Origin: Carposina sasakii
Lineage: Eukaryota; Arthropoda; Insecta; Lepidoptera; Carposinidae
Assembly (NCBI GenBank): GCA_014607495.2
Contig: CP053163.1
Location: 11,264,716 to 11,328,715, forward strand
Reading direction: 5' to 3'
DNA length: 64,000 nucleotides
Below, piece after piece: positions 11,379 through 22,664 of the stretch. A model generated the notes under the pieces. The model saw only the letters and a program-made list of their open reading frames with translations. It was not told where the DNA came from and searched no databases. Made by a program: the position numbers and the translations under genes. The stretch's first letter is position 1; each line of letters begins with the position of its first letter.

Positions 11379-13120
11379 CCATAGTAAATTAAAATATACG
11401 TCAAAATATTTTTTTCCTCAAAAAGTCAACGTGATAAAAAGAATCACGAAATAATTCATCATCATTTTACTTTTAATGCGTAAAAGAATTTTCCACCGCC
11501 TGAATAACTTCAAAGGAATCACGCATTAATAACCACGAGATTAAGAATCATATTAAATAAATTAGACCCAAAAAGATGTAAAAGTTACACAATTATTTTC
11601 CTTTGCCTCCTAGGGATTCGTGTTCGTGTGTCTACCCCTTATTATCTTGAAATAATTAAAAAGTTGAAGGCGCTTATTTTTGAAGAGCTTATACTTACAT
11701 AAATCATATTTTTTATATCGAGGGTAGATTAAATTGAATTTGAGTTAGATACTGACTATACTCCACAGTATATAAGCAAGCTTTAGAATGTAAATTATGA
11801 CTTTAAGTCACATATATGAAGGGGGCCCATTCTCGAAAAGTCTCGAGTTGGAACAAAGCCGAAACGGAACCGTTGTAGACGCTCAGAACAAAGCAATTAT
11901 TATAAAATATTAATAAGAAAATAACAAAAATTTACCCGAGTGAGATTTGATTACTTTACAGTGGTATGATGACGTAATTAGACATATTTCAGCACGAGAC
12001 AGATATTTGTTTTTATTCTGTCATACTCGCGATCTATGCGTGTTAAAATATACCTTATTACTCAAGCGGTAAGTGTATATTGCTTCGCATTGCGTTTCGT
12101 TAACTGTTCGTTAGTGGTTGCGTTTCGGCTCAAAAATTTTCAAGAATTACCCCCCTGACAAAGCTATGGCTATGTCACTGCCAATCAGTAGAAAAACAAG
12201 AAAATTTCTTGCGCTGGGCACAATAGAACCCCGATATCGCTTCGTTCTATTGGTGCTCTACCTTTTGTATACCCTATGTTGATATTATTTACGCTATGTT
12301 ATTCTAATGTATTAGCTATATAACTGCCAAGTGTATTCAATATCGTTTCTATAGCTTTTACGTAAAATAGTAACAAACATATACCTAAAATAACAGCATC
12401 AAATATATAAATATATCCTTCAGATAGGCTACCTGGCCATTAGAAGAATCGGCTCTTAATACTGTACTAGATTTTTTTTTATCCACGAGTATGAAATAAT
12501 AAAAAAAAAGCAATCTGATATGGGTCGCCTTTTTAATGATTAAGAAAAACTTTGATGGAAACACGAAATCGTATAAGCTAGTCTTTGATGTTTGAAAGTA
12601 CTTTGTAACGCTTCCGAGAAGCGTCTTTTGTAAATGCCTACTTTTGTGCCCCTATCTCATTTTGTTAATTGAAACTATCGTTAAGTGCGATTTTCATGTA
12701 AATACCGCGTTTGTAAAAAATGTTATTCGTCGAATTATTTTATTGTGTTCTAAGTTTTACAGTTATAGCTATGTTACAGTATATTCGTATAAGTACTTAC
12801 AACTTATTAGCTCTTACGAGGCACAACTGCATTGATAACCGTTTTAGCCATAGGAATATAAATATTATGTACCAACCAACCAACAAAGGAGCGGTCTCTT
12901 CCTAAAACAGGTTTTTTAAACTTAAAAGGAAAGACCATACCATTGCAAAACAACACGCATGCAATAAAGATTTTTGAATTTGAATAGGAAGTTCACTGCT
13001 GAACTTGGATCCAACACGCTGGTCCAGTGCGGGTTGGTGGGTTTTACATACAGATTTTATCTTTATATCCCCCCGTTATGCCAAATGTTGCTTTCTATCT
13101 TTCTGAACGTGCAGTTCTAC
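11379..13120. other. Unassigned AT-rich sequence
   Basis: No gene or repeat family member recognised. The reading frames at 12644-12905 have no recognisable domain. A short inverted pair TCTCGA / TCGAGA-like patch is near 11833-11848. Confidence 0.35.
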
Positions 13121-13242
13121 GGGCATCACATTATGACGTAATGTTGCTATATAATAAAAGTGAGAGCAACGGCTTACGTGGTTGGCTGAATATAGGTGAT
13201 AGTCGAGTGCGAAGTGAAAACTCGCACTAAACCACCCCATTT
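13120..13242 (-). repeat. Repeat K copy 1 (TTAGTGCGAG family)
   Basis: On the minus strand it begins GTTTAGTGCGAGTTTTCACT and continues with CGCACTCGAC. Related words (TTTTACTACGCACTCACTCG and the complement of AACTCGCACTAAGC) occur at 44450-44630. It contains a short internal inverted pair of GTGCGA words. It overlaps open frames on both strands, neither of which resembles a known protein. Confidence 0.5.
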
Positions 13243-14150
13243 TTGGGAACAAACCTGTGATGTATGTAAATATAATATACAAAAAAAAAATCACCAATCC
13301 TATTTATAACGTAACAACGTTACTATATCTTATATTATATTCTAAAATATAACATACTCGTAATAACAAACTATATTTAATTTTAAGAGTAATAACCGTC
13401 ATAAAGCTCAAAGTTACACCACCTCATTACTGACCTGCATGACCTCGGTGACCAGGACAACCGAAATAATTCCTGTGAGTAGTGGACACAGGGCAATTCA
13501 ACTAATTTCACGCCCGCTCCTCTAAAACTGTATTAATATTTTAGACTGCCGCAGCGTGCCCAGTTTGGGGTGTGGTGCTTTTAACAAGCGTTTAGCGATT
13601 TTAAGTTCCTCTTACTTTGAAACTTTTTATAAAACTGCCACCTATATCTCTGTTTAGTTACATCTGAATAATACTAGGTACATATTTCTAATTTACAGTA
13701 GATTTTTAATGACAATATAATTTCAGTATATCATACACTGTAATTCTTTTCAACGAGTTGATCTTTTAACTATACAGCCATAAAGTTCTTTGTAAGAGCT
13801 TAGATCTCTTTATCTAGTCGTATTACAACGGCCAATTGTAATTTACCAATCAGTTGTAAATAAGGTACCGTTTATCGTATAGCCAAGCAAAACAGCTCAG
13901 GGGTCGTATAATGAACTCTTATTCCCAGGCACTTTTCGGCGTAAAGTGAACTACCTGCTATATCGAGGATAGTTCTAGTTCATAGTTGCATTCGTCACGT
14001 ATAAGTTGGCGGTAGCGATTCAAACTAAATTAGGTAGTTCCCAGGAAAAAGTCGTCATGAATAAATTAAATTTCCGGAAAACGATATTGGAAAAACTTTT
14101 AATATAGTTATTGTTATTTGCTTTATAATAGAAAAGTACATAAAAATGTT
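13243..14150. other. Unassigned AT-rich sequence
   Basis: Very AT-rich around 13300-13400. No gene, repeat family or clear regulatory site recognised. Confidence 0.35.
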
Positions 14151-14160
14151 CATTATAATT

Positions 14161-14246
14161 CTAAAATGCCAATAAATCACTGTTTTTTGTTTCAGGTAAG
14201 TTATCCATTGATTTCTTCTAATTATGCAGTCAAGATTAAGGTAATT
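14161..14246 (+). other. Candidate recursive splice site with 45-bp cryptic exon
   Basis: The sequence TTTTTTGTTTCAG, a pyrimidine tract ending in a 3' splice site, directly abuts GTAAGT, a consensus 5' splice site; the junction is 14195|14196. A second possible 5' splice site, AAG|GTAATT, begins at 14241, so an intervening segment of 45 bases (14196-14240) could be defined as a short cryptic exon. Fused CAG|GTAAGT sites are the hallmark of recursive splicing ratchet points in long introns of Drosophila and vertebrates, and short downstream cryptic exons are known to help define them. Here this is inference from sequence alone. Chance occurrence of one such motif in 64 kb is possible, but a matching site lies on the same strand at 57385. 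Confidence 0.45.
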
Positions 14247-16220
14247 TTTTTGTAATTGGTACTTATTTAGTTAATTTTTTCAAAAAAATTAATCAAAACC
14301 TTTATGATACTTTCAAATATTCCTATGAAAATTAAGACAAAGGAATTATTGTATGAAATAATGACCTTAATTAAAAATTTACTGTGTTACAATTATTTAA
14401 GTAACTGCTTCTTTCGCGATCTACATTATTCTAGGTACCCCAGCAAAAAATATGTTTAATGATAGCTTTACGCAAATTTAAGTAAGTTAATGATATTTTT
14501 ACTTTTCCTTATTATATATTTACGGATTACTGGATTTCCTCACCGTCGTCAATGTTTGGTTAGTTATTGTTGATCAGTCCATCATAGTAAATAACTACTC
14601 AATAACCGATGACCAAGAAAACATTCCATATTTCAGTCCATTAGATAGCTATAGATTTATTTCCGGACAAGTGGCTGTAAGCAAACCAAAATATCCGCTG
14701 ATGTATTCAAGTAATCCCACATTGACCTATTGTGATGAGATATCCAATATATCTCGCACAAACATTGGTTAAAATGCAACCAAAATAAGTAGGCCTACCC
14801 TCCTTTTGAGCCGTGTAAAAACCATCGTAGAGGTCGCACGTTCGATTCGCTTTTCCGGAGGTCTCGGTGTTTGGTCATTTGTAAAAAGGAAACCAGAGTA
14901 TCATGAGCTCAAGCTCTCCATAATCCATGGTATATTTTGAGGAAGGTATAGCTGTCGGCAGTCCTTGTTGCTGGCTGGTCCTGGGATAGAGCGGGTCAAA
15001 TATATTTCCTGATATAAGTCATAGTCGCGTTCCGCTGTACAATCGCTTCACTAAGTTGGTAGTTGATTTATCGGGGAGCGTAATGGTATTGTTTTTCATT
15101 TTGATTCCTTTGCCAAAGACTTTTTGATCTTGAATTTTATATGTGTGTATTGAAGCGTGAAAGAAAATTGGAAATCGTTCCACTGTGCTATAGGTGTTTT
15201 GTAATCAAAGCACAATTTCAACTAATCTGGAAAAGATGGCATACATTCTATAAAAACTAGATATGGCATTCCCAGACTTAATAAAGGCTTAAGAGCTAGT
15301 GATCACTACAAAATATCATCGATGCGGTAGGTATTGTGACCGGCATATTATATCGCTCAGAGTTTACCTCTGATCTATGAATCAATGTAAAAACCAAAGT
15401 ATTTTGTTACTCGTACTCACATCTTGACTCTAATTTAACTTTGTGTATTTTCCCATATCATCAAGACAAAATTTATGTACTATTACAGGTTTTACGTTAT
15501 GACGTAGTGGACTATGGATATAGTAAATGTGACACTATGATGGGACGAAAATGGCACATATATTAGTTTTATATGTTGCCCATTCCGGGGGTATTTACGC
15601 GATAGCAACGGAAAATGGGTCTCTGCGAAATTGCCTCTTCTACTTTCAAATGATATGATTTTATTTATTGTAGGTTGTGTTTTAATGTTTCTTTTTTTGT
15701 GTTTTCTTGATTGTTGTTTACGTTTACTTAATAATATAATATATGTTATATTTATTATGCTATAATCTTGACTTTAGTCTAGCAAATATTAACCAATACT
15801 AGTATGACATTATTATGACTATCCATTTCTTTCTTCTAACGCTATGTCCATGTATCCTTTATAACAATGTAACTCTAAAAGTCATCCATCAATATTTGCT
15901 TAGTCCCCAATTCTTTAAGATCAAATATAGTCATGATTGATGATGACCATAAAATACGACGATTTTTGATAATATAAAAAGATAGTCAAAATTCTTATCT
16001 ACAATGACTTGCACAATATAAACTTACATCATATGTAGCAGAATTTACATTAAGACGCGTTCTAAAGTCTCCTTATCCTCATATACCAAAAACAAAAAAA
16101 AAATAACTACCAACTCTTACTCACTAACAACATATGTGTCAAAGGTGGTTTAGATAAAAATCACGTTTGAATCTGCTACAGCTGTATGGCGCTTGGAAAT
16201 GTAGGTATATGTTATATTAC
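14247..16220. other. Unassigned AT-rich sequence
   Basis: No gene recognised. A B-box-like word (CACGTTCGATTCGC) at about 14838-14851 might be the relic of another tRNA-derived element, but no matching A box or tail is evident. Confidence 0.3.
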
Positions 16221-16442
16221 ACATTTCACAACACATTGACCAGTCCCACACTAAGATCCCTAAGGTCTTGTGTCGTGGGTACTAAGCAACGGTATATAAA
16301 TACATAGATAAGTATAGAAACATCCATGACTCGGAAACAAACATCGATATTCATCATATCAATGTCTGCACCTACCAGGATTCGAACCCAGGACCTATGG
16401 CGTCGCAGGCAGGGTCACTACCAACTACACCAATCGGTCGTC
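16221..16442 (-). mobile_element. SINE-C copy 2, with full tRNA-like head
   Basis: Reverse copy of the 22432-22664 element. It keeps the whole body including GGTCTTGTGTCGTGGGTACT and the head through the complement of the A box (ACCAACTACACCAATCGG), ending at the GACG terminus complement. The poly-A tail is not preserved. The B box complement is GGATTCGAACC. Confidence 0.9.
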
Positions 16443-17106
16443 ATATATACCGTTTAAAAACGACATTCGTCAGCAATATGTATGGAATATCTGTCAAATT
16501 TAGACAATGCTTAATTCTTTCCAATACGTGAAAAATCTATTAATAAAAATAGCTATAATACTTATGAGATTTTAGAAAATTATAAACGTGTCTCATTAAC
16601 CAAGAGTAGAATAATCATTAAAGTTTTTCCATTTCTTATTGTAATGAAACAGCTTGTCTAAATGCAGGTAACCGGTTTCTGAACTCGTGTTCAAAGAATA
16701 ATCGGATAACGAACAATGGAAAACTCGTTTAATAACTTAAGTTTATCATTTATATGAACATTTAAATCTTTACTATGAAACTTCGCGAATACATTATTTT
16801 ATGTTAGGAATCATATTATAAGTTATATTTTATAACAAACCTTAATAAGTACTGCCTTGCCTGCGTTGCCTAAAATTCATTTTAAACTTCTAAGTTCATA
16901 CTTTACACGTGTTTTGGTAAACTTATGTATTACATTTTGTTTATGGTACAAGTAAAGTTGGGGTCAGTATTTATTTCAATTTGCTTAAAAAAAAAAGAAA
17001 TTTATAAAAAAAATTGCGTAAGAAGGTTAATATAAGTTATTTTAAATAAATGAAATTAAATTTTAATTGGTTTTCGGATTAGCAGCTATGTATTTATGGT
17101 TGCATG
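16443..17106. other. Unassigned AT-rich sequence
   Basis: No gene or repeat family member recognised; an A-run lies near 16988-16998. Confidence 0.35.
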
Positions 17107-17220
17107 CAGGTGCTTGGATCTGGCTTCTCGTTGCAACTGTAGTGTCTTGTGTTTGTGATCATGAGTAGGCAGATCCGAGGGTCAGCGGAGGGTATAGGGC
17201 CCGGTGGTGGGCGATCCCTC
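17107..17220 (+). repeat. Repeat M copy 2 (right part only)
   Basis: Shares with 59270-59390 the word order GGTGCTYGG, CTGGYTTCTCGT, CAGATCCGAGGGTCAG, GGGCCCGGTGGTGGGCG. The left half of the family, including the left arm, is absent. A reading frame on the minus strand here is a by-product of the GC-rich repeat. Confidence 0.7.
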
Positions 17221-17709
17221 AATAGAGAAATTAAAGTCTCTAATATTGACGGAGTCGAGATGGAATAGTCGTACTCTGAGGTGTAAATGATATTTTGTAT
17301 AGGAATGTCTGTGTTTGAGGTCGGAGTATCCTTGGACAATTATATTATGCTATTTATTTAGCTATTAGCTCTATGATCTTCTTTAGCAAAGTATATTATT
17401 CAACTAACTTATAAAAAATATCGAGCTATTAATAATACCAGAATAACTAACTACTATTTCTAACCCCAATCCCCTAAGCCAGGGTAAGACTCCAAGATAA
17501 TCGAAGCCTTCATAATCGATCAAAGAACTTATTATTTTGTCTTTACGGAGAAATAATCTACTTTTAGTGAATTCATCGAGAAAAACCGTTCTAGTAGAAA
17601 ACGATTACCAATATTTAAAAAGAAAATTAAAAAAATTGAAGCAAGAGGATAAAATATCTTTATACTGTTGACCAAACATTAATAACGGTAAATATTTATG
17701 GGTTACAAG

Positions 17710-18214
17710 TAGGGTTGCCAACCGTCCCGCGTGGCGAGGGTCTAAATAACGCATCCCGTTTTGAGTGGCTGCGGGACGCCACATGTCCCGTTTTCAGGTG
17801 AATCCTTCCCAGTTTATAAAAAAAACTATATTTTAAATGATTATGGCGCAGAGCATGTGATATATAAATCTCTAATTTTAATTTTCACAAGAGAGTTCTT
17901 AAATATTTATTAATGTAAGTATTAGTTTCATCTACTTAAAAATTTAAGATGTTTCTGGACTAAAATGGAACAAATTTCGCGCTCGCTTTGGTCGCGTTGT
18001 ACAATACTTATTATAGGTTGAGTTAAGAAACCAAGGTGTGCCATTGCTTGTTATAATGAAATTAATAGACCTTTATTTGCTATGGATTATCACGAAATAA
18101 TTATGAAAAATGTACTAAAATTGACCATTTGTAGGTGTCCCGTTTTTCTTGCTCTGGTCCCGCAAATTAAACCCCGCTGTCCTGCAAATCTGTGTATAAG
18201 GGTTGGCAACCCTA
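17710..18214. mobile_element. hAT-like non-autonomous DNA transposon (505 bp)
   Basis: The termini are perfect 14-bp inverted repeats, TAGGGTTGCCAACC at 17710-17723 and its complement at 18201-18214. They are flanked by an 8-bp near-duplication, GTTACAAG (17702-17709) and GTCACAAG (18215-18222), 7 of 8 identical. Ends with a YAGGGTTGCCAAC form and 8-bp target duplications are typical of hAT superfamily elements. The inside has several GTCCCG words near both ends and is AT-rich in the middle. There is no transposase frame, so it depended on an element elsewhere. Confidence 0.85.
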
Positions 18215-18280
18215 GTCACAAGGTAATTAAGCTTTGTTCTTATTTGTAAAATTATTATTTTGTCTTCTTTTACTTTTCTT

Positions 18281-18553
18281 CTATGCTCCTCTGGGAGTGA
18301 AAAAAAAACGTATAATACTACAGCTGCTTCTCTTCCCGGGCATACTGTATACGAGTAAGTCAGTAGAGGGACAAGAGGGTCTTGGTGTTTTGTAGGCGAT
18401 GGGCTGACCACCTGTCACTACTAACCGAACTTATACATCTCAACTATACCCTCAAAATTTGTCAGAAGTGGCACCATGTGGTCCTATCGGCCCTTGGTTC
18501 TCTGCCTACCCCCGTAAGGGATAAAGGCGTGATTATATGTATGTATGTATGTA
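18281..18553 (+). mobile_element. SINE-A copy 2, full length, 13-bp TSD
   Basis: Flanked by the perfect direct repeat TTTTACTTTTCTT at 18268-18280 and 18554-18566. It starts CTATGCTCCTCTGGGAGTG, has an A-run, then GCTGCTTCTCTTCCCGGGCA, and ends in a (GTAT)n tail. No A box or B box was found, so the pol III promoter is absent or unlike tRNA. Frames crossing it are by-products. Confidence 0.93.
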
Positions 18554-18888
18554 TTTTACTTTTCTTGGGCGCACATGTATTTGCGTCACAATCACAATCT
18601 AGATCGTTTGTTTATAATTTGTATAGTTTAAGTTGCATGGAATTGTAATGTGGGAGAAAAAAAAAAACAAAGATAAATATATATTCACTTAGTAACAATT
18701 TAAGAACATACTTTTAAGTGGCCTTTTAAAAGCAGGTATTTGTTTTATCATGATTAATTTAAGTAGGTAAGATCTCGAGTTCATGTTCATGGCTTTATTA
18801 TTCCAAACTGAATATGTATATAAAAAAAATTATATAATTTATACTCGATTTATCTACTTACCCAAATTTATTACACACACATACAGTC
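18554..18888. other. Unassigned AT-rich sequence
   Basis: Only the 13-bp duplication from the preceding retroposon at its start and A-rich stretches at 18655-18668. Confidence 0.35.
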
Positions 18889-19075
18889 ACCGAAATGGGG
18901 TGATTAGAACTGCAGGATCATGAACGAAGTTTCATAGCCACGTTTAGCCTAGCGGAAACAGATGTAAATGATAAGTGAGAAGTCGCTAGTTTAGCGTAAA
19001 TTCTTTAGTCTTACGACATGTACGGAAGAAGATGCAGCTGATGTATTCTAGTGGAGCTCCGCATCAGAACATAAT
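18889..19075 (+). repeat. Repeat P copy 1
   Basis: Member of a dispersed family whose word order is AAATGGGGTGATTAGAACTG, AGCCACGTTTAGC, GATGTAA, AAGTCGCTAG, GACATGTACGGAAGAAGATG, CAGCTGATGTATTCTAGTGG, CATCAG. Similar copies occur at 57758 and 61676 (+) and at 36290, 42452, 53205 and 59432 (-). It is non-coding. No target duplication or terminal repeat was defined, so the class is unknown. Confidence 0.75.
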
Positions 19076-20647
19076 CCAAACTTTATGACCATAGCAAATT
19101 GATTTTACGTTATTCGCTTTGCGCTTCCTTTTAAACCATACCCACTTTAAATGGAGCCCGACCTCCCAACTCACGGTTTCTCAGCGTTTGAGAAAATTTC
19201 AATTTTCGCAACAGCAAAGCATACGGAAATATCACTTCTGTTTGACAGGAATTGTTTCTGTGATTTCTCCTTTCATTTAGAGAAAATAGAGGTGTTTTCG
19301 GGGAGTGAAAGCGACTTTGTTTGTTCTGGTACATACCTACGGTTTTATACTTGTGTTTATTTAAGATATATTTTGGTTACTACGCCACAATATCCAAATA
19401 TTATGTAAAAAATATCTGAAATAAGAACATAATTATATTATAAATCGGCCGCTAAATCTTATTTAGATAATTTTGCAACTTTCAATTTATGTACCTATCT
19501 AATACGAAGTTTGGTTTCTAGCTTATATAATCCCTTAATTATGGCTTATAGGTGATACTTTTGTATCCGTATCTACGATACACAGACTGTTAGAGGAATC
19601 AAACTTGATCAGCAGTTTCTAAAACTAAAACACAAAATTCTACTTGTGCTATTATGTTATACAAGCTAATCACAGTCCTGCATCAGTAGGTTAATAATAG
19701 TATGTTTATCCTGTTTATAAAATAAGGTGATACAATGGGGTTGACATACCCTCGTGGGTAAAAACCCCCTTTGAAAAAAAAAAACACAACATACAAAGCT
19801 TCTGAAACTCATTACTTGCTCTCTTAGGTCAAATTGTTTGATCAGTATTGTAACTTTGTCTAAGAAGCTATACCCACAGGTTTTTTTATATCGGCGTTCG
19901 TTTAACACCATGGTTAAATAGTTGCTGTTATTTCCACATACTGATGTTCAATTGAAGTTTTCCAACAAAAAAAACTTGCACAATTCGGGCTACATTCCGT
20001 AGATTCAATGCCAGATGCTTGCTCCCCGGCGATTCCAGAAGCCAGTATTTTGTGGCGAAATGTTATAACTCTGCGTTTTAGTCAAGAAGTCCTTTGACGT
20101 AAGCGCTAGGTGTCTCTGTACCTCTATTATTGTTCCATATAATTTTTTCGGTTCCAGGAAAATGCGAGGGACTTTGTTTTTGAAGTAGACATTAGTACTA
20201 CTGCGACTCCGGATTACTTAATTTGATGCCTGTAATGGGTGCCGGTGGAATTTGGAGCTGGTCTTGAGTTAAAGATTCGTTGCCATCTTAATAGACCCTG
20301 GAATTTATTAAATGATTTTTTTTGCGTTATTGTATTTAACTGTGGATGGATATACAGCAGTATACTATATTTCTAGAGGTAAAGTTTTCCTTGGGGGCAC
20401 GATTTATTTTCTTTCACATAAGTAAATTGATGTGTTCAATGGTTGAGTTTGAGAAGTTTGAATATGTTTCTAGGGTTGTATTGTGTAACTTATTTCCCTC
20501 TTTCATCTGAATCAAAATAAAACATTCCGTAAAATATAAATCCTAAACCTTATAAAAAACCCATTTCAATACAGGTCGCGAACTTGAGGTGCCGGTTCAG
20601 AAATGCCCAATTACCTTTCATTGTAACTATTAAAATTTTAGTGTCAA
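19076..20647. other. AT-rich sequence, no gene recognised
   Basis: Overlapping frames on both strands at 19131-19408 have no recognisable domain. No repeat family member listed here was found. Confidence 0.35.
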
Positions 20648-20655
20648 ATATTTAT

Positions 20656-20770
20656 CACCAACCCGCCTGCCCAGCGTGGTGACTATGGGCAAATACCCCC
20701 CATGGCAGTCTTGTGGCGTGCCCCGGGGAGGCCTACGCCTCCAGCAGTTGACTGCAATAGGCTGATGATG
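20656..20770 (+). mobile_element. SINE-B copy 2, 5'-truncated, 8-bp TSD
   Basis: Only the 3' 115 bases are present, starting at CACCAACCCGCCTGCCCAGC. Direct repeats ATATTTAT flank it at 20648-20655 and 20771-20778. The LINE-derived stretch has a frameshift near 20729-20741 (CCCCGGGGAGG, then an extra CT before CCAGCAG). Truncation at the 5' end with a target duplication is the signature of target-primed reverse transcription. Confidence 0.88.
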
Positions 20771-20778
20771 ATATTTAT

Positions 20779-21846
20779 TGGAAGTATTTGCAAGTTTAAC
20801 CTCCTATCAATTATGTAGTTTTTTTTAGCTATTTATAGTTCTTCATTTATATAATTGTTCTTTACGAGTTTGTGCTATGTCGCGGCGGGGTGTAAAGAAA
20901 AAGAAAATAAAACACAAGTGTAGTATTGTAAGTGCAATATTTCATCTTTTCACCATCCTTTTAGTTCGCACGTTCTAATAAAATTTATGATCATACTTAT
21001 ATTGTTTGTTCCAAGACTGGCTAATAATAAAAAATGCGTAGATAACAAGAAGAAACTCTATATTTTTCCTTTTGTTTGTGTTACATATTCATCATTTCAA
21101 CATATTACTTTTATTTGAATAATAATTTAGTATTTCTACCGTAACCGAAAACTTATTTTAACTTCTAACTAACTTCTTAGACACCGCTAGAAGAAATCTA
21201 AAAGAGTTAAGCCGGACAAAACTTTATCCGTCATTTCGCTAAATGCGTCACTTACACAATTCGCGTAGAAAAACGAAAAAACCTTCCAACTTTAAACATA
21301 ATTTCCGCAAGTGTACCTAAGTACTTTCAAAGAAAGAGCGGTCCATCTTCAGAATGGTTCATTTTAAACGTAGAATAACTGAGTCAAGCGGGCCGCGTCA
21401 TAAAATTCCTATATTATCGTGACACCCCAGACATCAACAATTTCACTCAAATTCACTGGTATGAAGGGCTAACAAAGGAGAGGAAATGTTCGTTTTTTTT
21501 TCTCAACGCTCTCCCAAGTAAGTGGAACAAATTAAGGGCATAAAAGCTAAATGAGGCCGCGATTTCTGTCAATTTTCAGTGCTACTAGCGAGGTATTTTC
21601 TTGCAGAATGAGTGGCTCTTCCTTTTTTGGCATTTAGGAACGGTGCCATGCTATAGTACCATTTTATAGAATTGCTCCTATTACGGAAGTAATATTATTT
21701 ATATGCAATAATGTTACACAGATAATTTAGTCACTCACATAGTAACTATTATTGAAAGGAACTCTATTAACGTGATTTTGAAAACATTTTCTACCCTAAA
21801 TACAGTAAAAGCCAAAACAATGTTCTTTTTTAGTTTTATATGTCAA
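20779..21846. other. Unassigned sequence, partly low-repeat
   Basis: No gene recognised. The part from about 21180 to 21560 is free of the repeat families seen elsewhere and less AT-biased, so it is a place to look for conserved regulatory DNA, but nothing specific can be supported. Confidence 0.3.
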
Positions 21847-21953
21847 ATCTCAACTAATCCCTCATAATTGGTCGAAAGTGACACCATGTCGTTATATCGG
21901 CCGTTGGTGCTCTGCCTACCCCGTAAGGGATAAAGGCGTGATTATATGTATGT
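21847..21953 (+). mobile_element. SINE-A copy 3, 5'-truncated
   Basis: The 3' 107 bases of the family, from ATCTCAACTAATCCCTC to GGCGTGATTATATGTATGT. The preceding five or more words of the family are absent. Substitutions such as CATGTCGTTATATCGG make this an older copy than those at 18281 and 60171. Confidence 0.85.
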
Positions 21954-22362
21954 CAAATATCACCTTAGTATACCCACGAAAAATGTTTTATCAAAATTTC
22001 AAGAATAGACACAGAATAAGTAAACTCGATATGTTACACAATTGTGAATATATTATATGTATATAGAGGAATGCTAGAAACATTTTTCGAAACCGACCAA
22101 TCAGAAACCGTGATTTTCCCCCGCTCCAAATTGAATTATCCGAATAGTTATAGAGCCGGCATCACAATGGATGGCAAATCTGGTATTTACGGCGATTCCA
22201 TTGCAAATGGCTACAAATTTCGCATTAGCCCAGCTATTATTAAATGCCGATAATTCATACATTTATGCTAATTTCTGGTGAATTGTCATAAATTGTTTTC
22301 GATTAGGTTATTATACATACGAGTACATATATCATCATTACATTACATAACCGTCTTTTCAA
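21954..22362. other. Unassigned low-repeat segment
   Basis: No repeat family member was found. From about 22085 to 22260 the base composition is more even than in the flanks, and several TAAT-type homeodomain core words are present (TAATTC, TTAAAT, CTAATT). The frame at 22044-22253 encodes no recognisable domain. A regulatory role is only a possibility. Confidence 0.25.
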
Positions 22363-22428
22363 AATAGGGTGGTCAGTCAGCAGGATCACGAAGGACATCC
22401 ATGTTTAGCATAACTAATAATAAGTTAA
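22363..22428 (+). repeat. Repeat P fragment (copy 2)
   Basis: The words AAAATAGGGTGGTCAG, CAGGATCACG and CATCCATGTTTAGCATA match the left third of repeat P. The rest is missing; SINE-C begins almost immediately after. Confidence 0.5.
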
Positions 22429-22431
22429 TAA

Positions 22432-22664
22432 GACGGCCGATTGGTGTAGTTGGTAGTGGCCCTGCCAGCGACGCCATAGGTCCTGGGTTCGAATCCCGGT
22501 AGGTGCAAACATTGATGTGATGAATATCGATGTTTGATTCAGAGTCATGGATGTTTATATACTTATCTATGTATTTATATACCGTTGATTAGTACCCACG
22601 ACACAAGACCTTAGGGATCTTAGTGTGGGACTAGGTCAATGTGTTGTGAAGTGTAAAAAAAAAA
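22432..22664 (+). mobile_element. SINE-C copy 3, full length with poly-A
   Basis: The clearest copy. It opens GACGGCCGATTGGTGTAGTT, with a pol III A box at about 22440-22452 (TTGGTGTAGTTGG) and a B box GGTTCGAATCC at about 22488-22498, as in tRNA-derived SINEs. A tRNA-unrelated body follows (CCCACGACACAAGACCTTAG) and it ends in an A-run at 22655-22664. The acceptor stem of the tRNA-like part does not pair properly, so it is not a functional tRNA. Transcription would be by RNA polymerase III; mobilisation would need a LINE. Confidence 0.93.

Noticed and set aside
14838..14851. Additional tRNA-derived SINE from a B-box-like word
   Set aside because: No matching A box, body or tail was found.
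22432..22507. tRNA gene at the head of SINE-C
   Set aside because: A and B boxes are present, but the acceptor ends are not complementary and the sequence continues into a SINE body with poly-A.
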